NCBI RefSeq assembly: GCF_014645495.1
Contig: NZ_BMLV01000004.1
Coordinates: forward strand, 1-64,000
Reading direction: 5' to 3'
Source: Cloacibacterium rupense
GTDB taxonomy: Bacteria; Bacteroidota; Bacteroidia; Flavobacteriales; Weeksellaceae
Length of the DNA: 64,000 nucleotides
The notes under the pieces are model-generated. The model saw only the letters and a program-made list of their open reading frames with translations, ran no database searches and was not told where the DNA came from. Numbering within the stretch: position 1 is the first letter of the stretch; each line of letters starts with the position of its first letter. The position numbers and the translations under genes are program-made. Shown here in pieces: positions 59,328 to 64,000 of the stretch.

Positions 59328-60017
59328 ATGATGAAAAAAAACTACTCACAATATCCTAAACATCTTCTGGCAGTAGATTGTATTATTTTTGGATTTGATG
59401 GCAATAACCTAAAAATTCTACTCATAAAAAGAAATTTTGAACCTAAAAAGGGAGAATGGTCTTTGATGGGAGGTTTTATTGGTGATAATGAAACTCTGGA
59501 TAGTGCAGCAAATAGAGTATTAATTTCTCTTACAGGCTTAGAAAATATTTATCTAGAGCAATTGAGAGTTTACAGTGAGGTAGAAAGAGAACCTACTGCA
59601 AGAATTATTTCTGTTTCTTATTATGCCTTGATTAATATTGAGAATAATTTTGAAATTAATGAAAAATACAATGCGCAGTGGTTTGATTTGAATGATTTTC
59701 CAGAATTGATTTTTGACCATAATTTAATGGTTAATCATGCAGTAGCTAGACTTAGATATAGAGCTTCTACGCAACCTATTGGTTTTGAGTTGCTTCCAGT
59801 TAAATTCACCATGAGAGAATTGCAAAGTCTTTATGAAGCTATTTTTGATGAAACTTATGACAAGAGAAATTTTATCAGTAAAATCAATAGTTTGGATATT
59901 TTGATAAAAACGAATGAAAAAGATATGAGATCTTCAAAAAAAGGCTCTTTTCTCTATCGATTTGATGAAAAAAAATACCGCAATAAAATAGCGAAAGGAT
60001 ATATTTTTAAAATTTAA
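59328..60017 (+). CDS. araR: Nudix-fold transcriptional regulator, AraR-like
   Basis: About 229 residues from the ATG at 59328 (MMKKNYSQYPKHLLAVDC). An in-frame ATG at 59277 would add 17 residues unlike the family and is not preferred. The Nudix-like domain contains AVDCIIFGFDGNNLKILLIKR, GEWSLMGGFIGDNETL and the degenerate box NRVLISLTGL, which lacks the catalytic glutamates. The C-terminal winged helix begins at GFELLPVKFTMRELQSLYEAIF. It closely resembles AraR of Bacteroides thetaiotaomicron as I remember it, the L-arabinose-sensing regulator. Exact copies of the AAGTGT-N7-ACATTT repeat before this gene, araB and GH127 suggest it is the operator-binding protein. It is a paralogue of the regulator at 630, which stands by the xylose genes. 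A bidirectional terminator follows. Confidence 0.87.
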   Translation: MMKKNYSQYPKHLLAVDCIIFGFDGNNLKILLIKRNFEPKKGEWSLMGGFIGDNETLDSAANRVLISLTGLENIYLEQLRVYSEVEREPTARIISVSYYALINIENNFEINEKYNAQWFDLNDFPELIFDHNLMVNHAVARLRYRASTQPIGFELLPVKFTMRELQSLYEAIFDETYDKRNFISKINSLDILIKTNEKDMRSSKKGSFLYRFDEKKYRNKIAKGYIFKI

Positions 60018-60021
60018 AATT

Positions 60022-60058
60022 AAAAAAACAGATAGTGGAAAACGCTATCCGTTTTTTT
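60022..60058. terminator. bidirectional terminator between araR-like gene and GH67
   Basis: An A tract, GATAGTG (60031-60037), a short loop and CGCTATC (60043-60049) lead into a long T tract (60052-60060). The stem can extend through A/T pairing, and T-rich tails exist on both strands. It separates convergent genes and should stop both transcripts. Confidence 0.75.
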
Positions 60059-60099
60059 TTTAAGAAAAGAGTAGATTTAATTTTTTCTACATTCCTTAA

Positions 60100-62256
60100 T
60101 TACCAATGTGGTTTAATACCTGGTGCAAAAGGAAATTGAAGAGATTTATAATATTCTAAATCGTGTTTTGGGGTTTCCATTTCTTTTGGGAATGGTAGAT
60201 TAGAAAATGTCTGGAAATAAGTCATACAAGCGTCTTTCCACCAGATAGCTTCTTTTAATTGAATGGTCAATAACTGGGCAACTTCTTGATGTCTTTCGGC
60301 ATCTATGTATGGTTTTGCAGATTCCCAAGTGGTAATCATATTTTTTACTTCGTTTACACCTTCTTGGTATTTAATCCCAAGATTATCCCAAAGGATTTTT
60401 CCGTTTTTCATTTTATAATCCCAAGGTAAATGATGAAACCATAAAAGATATTCTTCTGGACAGGTTTTTAAATCACCATAATATTGAGCAATTTCTGGTG
60501 AATATTGTGCTAGAGCATTGCTTCCTGTTGCAGTTCTATCAAAACCAATTCCGTTTTTATCTGCTTTATGATAGTAAACAGGATTCCATTCTGGTCTTGC
60601 TAAATCATTTACCCAAGGTCCAGGACCATAATGATGATTGGTCGCCATAATATGATGTAAACCAAGCGGTGTCATATATTTTACAACGCTTTCTCTAGAT
60701 TGAAGCATTATTTTTGAAATCGTTTTCACAAAATTAGAATCTTTAGAAAATGTTTGTTGAAGCCATTCTTCAGCTATTTTTTCTGAACTAAGTTCGGGAT
60801 TCCATGCTAATCTGCCGAAACCATACCAATTGGCTTGAGCAAATGGATGTCCTGTCCAATTCAAATCACTCCCAATATTGGCTACACCAGCCATTCCGCT
60901 TAATTCATTAGGTTTTCCTTCAATAATTTTGGCAACGGTGCTCCCTTTTCCTTGTTTATAAGTGTCAGATTCTAGAACTTCTTCATACAATTTCGGTAGA
61001 AAAACCAGATGCGAACTAAATCCTAAATATTCTTGAGTAATCTGATATTCCATCATTAATTTAGATTTTGGCATTGCCCCAAACATTGGGTGAAACGGTT
61101 CTCTTGGCTGAAAATCTATCGCTCCGTTTTTTACTTGTACCAAAACATTATCTTCAAATTTCCCATCATAAGGTACAAATTCACTGTAGGCTTGTTTTGC
61201 TCTGTCGCTAGAATCGGTTTCAGAATATACAAAAGCGCGCCACAATACAATTCCGTGGTGAGGTTGTAGTGCTTTCGCCATCATATTAGCTCCATCTACG
61301 TGGTTTCTTCCATAATTCTGAGGGCCAGGTTGTCCTTCGGAATTGGCTTTAACCAAAAAACCGCCAAAATCTGGTATAAATTTGTAGATTTCATTTACTT
61401 TATTATTCCACCATTGTTGCACTTCTTGGTTTAAAGGATCTGCGGTTTTAAGTCCTCCAATTTCAATGGGAGCAGAAAATCGAGCGGTAAGATAAACCTT
61501 GATTCCATAAGGTCTAAAAGCTTTTGCCAATGCACTTACTTTTTCCAAATATTGAGGAGTGAGGATAAGTGCGTTAGAATTTACATTAATTAATGCAACT
61601 CCGTTTATCCCGACAGAAGCATTAGCACGAGCGTAGTCTATGTATTTTTTATCGATAAAATCAGGAAGTTTCTGCCAATTCCAGATAGAACTTCCTGCGT
61701 AGCCGCGTTCTACTGTTCCGTCTAGATTATCCCAATGATTGAGCATTCTTACTTTTAATTTAGGCTCATCAGCTATGCTAAAATGTTTTTTAGAAGGATC
61801 GATTTGTAGTTCTCTCAAAAGTCTAAACGTTCCGTATAATAATCCCAAAGAATTTTTAGCGGTAATTAAAACTGTCTTTTTTCCTTTATTTTGAATGGTT
61901 TCTATGGCAAAACCTTCATCATTCAATGCGTTTGCTTTGTTAATGATATTTTTTTGAGTAGGTTCTAATTCTGAAAACTTCTTGATGATTAAAGTAGCAT
62001 TTCCTGAATTTGAAAAAGTAGGAGAGTACTGAAACATTCTTTCTGAAGCGGTTTTCAATTCATCTTGTATGGCTTTATTGGTTTCGTCTTTAGTATTTAA
62101 AGCAATGTTTTTGAAAATATCATTAGCAACAGATGATTTTTGATATTGAAGCCAAAGGTCATAATCTTTTGTAATTTGCGCACTTGCTGTAAAACTGTTA
62201 CATAGCAAAAGCACGGTAAAAAGTGGTAATATTAGCTTTTTATAGAAGTAATTCAT
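60100..62256 (-). CDS. GH67 alpha-glucuronidase
   Basis: A 718-residue exported GH67 (signal peptide to about residue 27, TASAQ). The N-terminal domain is followed by the barrel with LKVRMLNHWDNLDGTVERGYAG, acid Glu307 in LVKANSEGQPGPQNYGR and the two base-region acids Asp381 in VKNGAIDFQPREP and Glu409 in YQITQEYLG. The C-terminal helical domain includes MATNHHYGPGPW and WFHHLPWDYKM. The family removes (4-O-methyl-)glucuronic acid from the terminal non-reducing xylose of short aldouronic acids. It follows the LacI-type gene by 54 bp, and an AATCGATT palindrome lies in that gap. GH115 at 31232 would serve internal positions. Confidence 0.95.
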   Translation of the reverse strand: MNYFYKKLILPLFTVLLLCNSFTASAQITKDYDLWLQYQKSSVANDIFKNIALNTKDETNKAIQDELKTASERMFQYSPTFSNSGNATLIIKKFSELEPTQKNIINKANALNDEGFAIETIQNKGKKTVLITAKNSLGLLYGTFRLLRELQIDPSKKHFSIADEPKLKVRMLNHWDNLDGTVERGYAGSSIWNWQKLPDFIDKKYIDYARANASVGINGVALINVNSNALILTPQYLEKVSALAKAFRPYGIKVYLTARFSAPIEIGGLKTADPLNQEVQQWWNNKVNEIYKFIPDFGGFLVKANSEGQPGPQNYGRNHVDGANMMAKALQPHHGIVLWRAFVYSETDSSDRAKQAYSEFVPYDGKFEDNVLVQVKNGAIDFQPREPFHPMFGAMPKSKLMMEYQITQEYLGFSSHLVFLPKLYEEVLESDTYKQGKGSTVAKIIEGKPNELSGMAGVANIGSDLNWTGHPFAQANWYGFGRLAWNPELSSEKIAEEWLQQTFSKDSNFVKTISKIMLQSRESVVKYMTPLGLHHIMATNHHYGPGPWVNDLARPEWNPVYYHKADKNGIGFDRTATGSNALAQYSPEIAQYYGDLKTCPEEYLLWFHHLPWDYKMKNGKILWDNLGIKYQEGVNEVKNMITTWESAKPYIDAERHQEVAQLLTIQLKEAIWWKDACMTYFQTFSNLPFPKEMETPKHDLEYYKSLQFPFAPGIKPHW

Positions 62257-62273
62257 GAGGTAATGATTTATAT

Positions 62274-62285
62274 GAAATCGATTGT
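62274..62285. promoter_or_regulatory. candidate LacI-family operator upstream of GH67
   Basis: GAAATCGATTGT contains the palindrome AATCGATT centred on CG, the usual symmetry of LacI-family operators. It lies 18 bp before the GH67 start codon and downstream of the lacI stop. A near-identical sequence (GAAATCGATTGC) occurs at 63403-63414. Confidence 0.5.
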
Positions 62286-62310
62286 AGATTTTAACGCAAA
62301 ATAGCCAGAA

Positions 62311-63345
62311 CTATCTTGTAGAATCTCTTTCAATTAAACTGGTTTTTAATATGGTAATTTCAGATACATCTGTATCCATTTCTGTATTTTTATTGAGGTG
62401 TTGTAATATTTTTTCGGCAGCAATAATTCCCATTTTTTCGGCTGGATGTGCAATAGTGGAAAGCGATGGCTCTACAATGGTGGAAATATAATCATTGTTG
62501 AATCCTATGATTTTCAATTGCTTAGGAATACTAAAGCCTATTTTTTTTGCGGTAATAATTGCAGCAGCGGCAGCAGTGTCATTGGTAGAGAAAATTCCAT
62601 CAGGTGGATTAGGAAGACTCAATAGTTTTTTGGTAGCCTTTTCACTTTCTTCTGTGCTTAGTGTTTTTAGCATTAATATTAGGGATTCATCTACAGGTAA
62701 ATTATTGTCTAATAAAGCTTGTACATAGCCATTTTTACGATCAGAATATACGTTTCTTTGCAATGAGCCTACCAATAATGCAATTCTCTTGCAGCCTTTT
62801 TTTATAAGATGTTGCGTGGCATTATAACCAGCTCTGAAATCATCAGCAACTACTTTATGAGAATCTAAATTAGGCACTCTATCAACAAAAACCACTGGTG
62901 TTTTAGCATCAAAAAAAGATTGAAAATGATCAAAATTTTCGGTTTCCATACTTAATGAAGCTATTAAACCAACTACTCTGCTTGATAAGAGAGCTTCTGC
63001 TCCTGTAACTTCGTTTTCGTAAGAATCATTTGATTGACAAATAATTACATTGTAGCCAGCTTGTCTGGCAGTTTTTTCTACCCCACTAATTAAAACAGAA
63101 TTAAATGGTCTATTGATTCTAGAAATTAAAATTCCAATGGTGTTACTTTGGTTGTTTCGAAGCCCTACCGCAAAAGAATTAGGTTTATATCCTAATTTTT
63201 CGGCCTCATCTTTTACCAATTTTTTGGTGACTTTGTTTACGTATTTTGCGTTGTTTAGTGCACGAGAAACAGTAGAAGGAGATATTTTCAACTTCGCAGC
63301 AATGTCGTAAATGGTAACTTGTTTATCGTTTTCAGCAGGTTTCAC
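62311..63345 (-). CDS. LacI-family transcriptional regulator
   Basis: A 344-residue LacI-type repressor starting with GTG at 63345; a stop codon lies in frame just upstream, leaving no earlier ATG. The N-terminal helix-turn-helix VTIYDIAAKLKISPSTVSRALNN (about residues 10-32) and hinge helix (YKPNSFAVGLR) precede the periplasmic-binding-protein-like sensor domain (NTIGILISRINRPFNSVLISGVE to the C-terminus). It lies between GH67 and a divergent GPH transporter, each with an AATCGATT palindrome nearby, so it probably controls uptake and hydrolysis of glucuronosyl xylo-oligosaccharides or of the uronate. The effector is unknown. Confidence 0.93.
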   Translation of the reverse strand: MKPAENDKQVTIYDIAAKLKISPSTVSRALNNAKYVNKVTKKLVKDEAEKLGYKPNSFAVGLRNNQSNTIGILISRINRPFNSVLISGVEKTARQAGYNVIICQSNDSYENEVTGAEALLSSRVVGLIASLSMETENFDHFQSFFDAKTPVVFVDRVPNLDSHKVVADDFRAGYNATQHLIKKGCKRIALLVGSLQRNVYSDRKNGYVQALLDNNLPVDESLILMLKTLSTEESEKATKKLLSLPNPPDGIFSTNDTAAAAAIITAKKIGFSIPKQLKIIGFNNDYISTIVEPSLSTIAHPAEKMGIIAAEKILQHLNKNTEMDTDVSEITILKTSLIERDSTR

Positions 63346-63384
63346 TTTTAATTTTTTTTATAAAGGTATATGATTTTTTCACAA

Positions 63385-63392
63385 CAAATATA
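63385..63392 (-). promoter_or_regulatory. promoter -7 box for the lacI-type gene
   Basis: On the - strand this is TATATTTG, followed by TTGTG, giving a 13-base identity with the promoter at 596-608. It lies 39 bp upstream of the GTG start. Confidence 0.55.
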
Positions 63393-63402
63393 AAAAAAAT
63401 AA

Positions 63403-63414
63403 GAAATCGATTGC
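63403..63414. promoter_or_regulatory. candidate LacI-family operator in lacI/transporter intergenic region
   Basis: GAAATCGATTGC carries the AATCGATT palindrome, nearly identical to the site before GH67. It overlaps the TTG (63411-63413) that would be the -33 element of the transporter promoter and lies just upstream of the lacI -7 box. It could repress both directions. Confidence 0.55.
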
Positions 63415-63432
63415 AGAAAAAATTGTTTTTTC

Positions 63433-63440
63433 TAACTTAG
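63433..63440 (+). promoter_or_regulatory. possible promoter -7 box for the transporter
   Basis: TAACTTAG differs from TAnnTTTG at one position. It follows TTG (63411-63413) with 19 bp between them, the spacing expected for a Bacteroidota promoter. It lies 51 bp before the ATG at 63492. Confidence 0.4.
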
Positions 63441-63491
63441 CGCCACAAAATTAATTCACAAAATATTATTAATAACTCTAAACCCAAAATA

Positions 63492-64000
63492 ATGGAACAA
63501 GGTAATCAAAAAATTTCAGTCATTGAAAAAATCGGCTATAGCTTAGGAGATTTAGCTGCTAATCTCGTTTTTCAAACACTCGTAACATATCTGGCTTATT
63601 TTTACACTGATATTTATGGATTAAAGCCGGAAGATGCGTCTATCATTACGCTTATTGTAGGTTTAATTGCTGGTTTTGGTTTCAATCCTATTATTGGAGC
63701 TATTGCAGACAGAACGCATTCTAGATGGGGTAAATTCCGTCCGTGGATTTTATTTACGGCTGTTCCACTTGGTGTTTGTGCTTTATTAGCTTTTAGTACG
63801 CCAGATTTTTCTTACAAAGGGAAAATGGTCTATGCTGCGGTTACTTATTCTCTATTATTGTTACTTTATGCTGCTAATAATTTACCATATTCGGCATTAA
63901 GTGGAGTAATTACTGGTGATATGGGACAGCGTAACAGTATTTCTTCTTATCGTTTTGTAGCGGTAATGTTTGCGCAGTTTTTTGTGCAAGTATTTATGTT
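63492..64000 (+). CDS. GPH-family (MelB-like) sugar:cation symporter, partial at window end
   Basis: The first 169 codons of a membrane carrier that continues beyond the window. The N-terminus reads MEQGNQKISVIEKIGYSLGD, followed by several hydrophobic helices and the GPH/MelB loop ADRTHSRWGKFRPWIL between helices 2 and 3; NLPYSALSGVIT is also typical. GPH carriers import pentosides, hexuronides and xylo-oligosaccharides with Na+ or H+. Being divergent from lacI and GH67, it may import aldouronates, xylo-oligosaccharides or glucuronate. The start ATG follows an A-rich leader, and a candidate LacI operator lies 78 bp upstream. Confidence 0.9.
   Translation, partial: MEQGNQKISVIEKIGYSLGDLAANLVFQTLVTYLAYFYTDIYGLKPEDASIITLIVGLIAGFGFNPIIGAIADRTHSRWGKFRPWILFTAVPLGVCALLAFSTPDFSYKGKMVYAAVTYSLLLLLYAANNLPYSALSGVITGDMGQRNSISSYRFVAVMFAQFFVQVFM

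Overview
The window is a single large xylan/pentose utilisation locus from an AT-rich member of the Bacteroidota. Flavobacteriia (Flavobacteriaceae/Weeksellaceae type) is the best guess. The reasons are the SusC/SusD pair, a type IX secretion sorting domain on one enzyme, TAnnTTTG-type promoter boxes, A-rich rather than classical ribosome binding sites, and roughly one-third G+C by eye. No rRNA, tRNA, insertion sequence, phage gene or CRISPR array was seen. Nearly every gene belongs to one job: taking apart a heavily decorated glucuronoarabinoxylan and feeding its pentoses into the pentose phosphate pathway.

Layout. 1-629: gene-free, AT-rich leader. 630-4304 (+): Nudix-fold regulator, xylulokinase, xylose isomerase. 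4366-9186 (+): one SusC/SusD outer-membrane uptake pair, closed by a hairpin terminator. 9422-33754 (+): an unbroken run of ten enzymes (GH95, GH43, GH43, CE1-CBM48-CE1, GH31, GH43, GH27, GH97, GH31-PA14, GH43), continuing with a second GH97 and GH115. 33953-36667 (+): a T9SS-exported GH30, with a terminator behind it. 36774-41446 (+): GH3 and GH51. 41574-48352 (+): araB, araD, araA, a mutarotase lipoprotein and a sodium/sugar symporter. 48426-49223 (-): a HAD phosphatase. 49365-58699 (-): GH127/146, SGNH acetylesterase, GH10 xylanase lipoprotein, GH43, transaldolase and split transketolase. 59328-60017 (+): a second Nudix regulator (AraR-like). 60100-63345 (-): LacI-type regulator and GH67. 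63492-end (+): the start of a GPH-family sugar transporter.

How the parts work together (inference from families). GH10 (lipoprotein) and GH30 (exported) cut the backbone outside. SusC/SusD import decorated oligosaccharides. Periplasmic esterases, glucuronidases (GH115, GH67), arabinofuranosidases (GH43, GH51), galactosidases (GH27, GH97, GH95) and GH31 enzymes remove side groups. GH3 and GH43 release xylose. Inner-membrane carriers import the sugars. XylAB and AraBAD converge on D-xylulose 5-phosphate, which transketolase and transaldolase process. The enzyme mix recalls the complex-xylan locus of Bacteroides ovatus, but no hybrid two-component regulator is present here.

Most notable: a 19-bp inverted repeat, AAGTGT-N7-ACATTT, occurs exactly at four non-coding places and as a near match at a fifth. 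The sites precede the xylose operon, the esterase gene, araB, the GH127 operon and the araR-like gene, so they are a candidate Nudix-regulator regulon. A second palindrome, AATCGATT, lies before GH67 and in the lacI/transporter intergenic region. Also notable are a GH31-GH43-GH97 block that appears twice in a row and a C8A14 tract just before the GH30 start codon.
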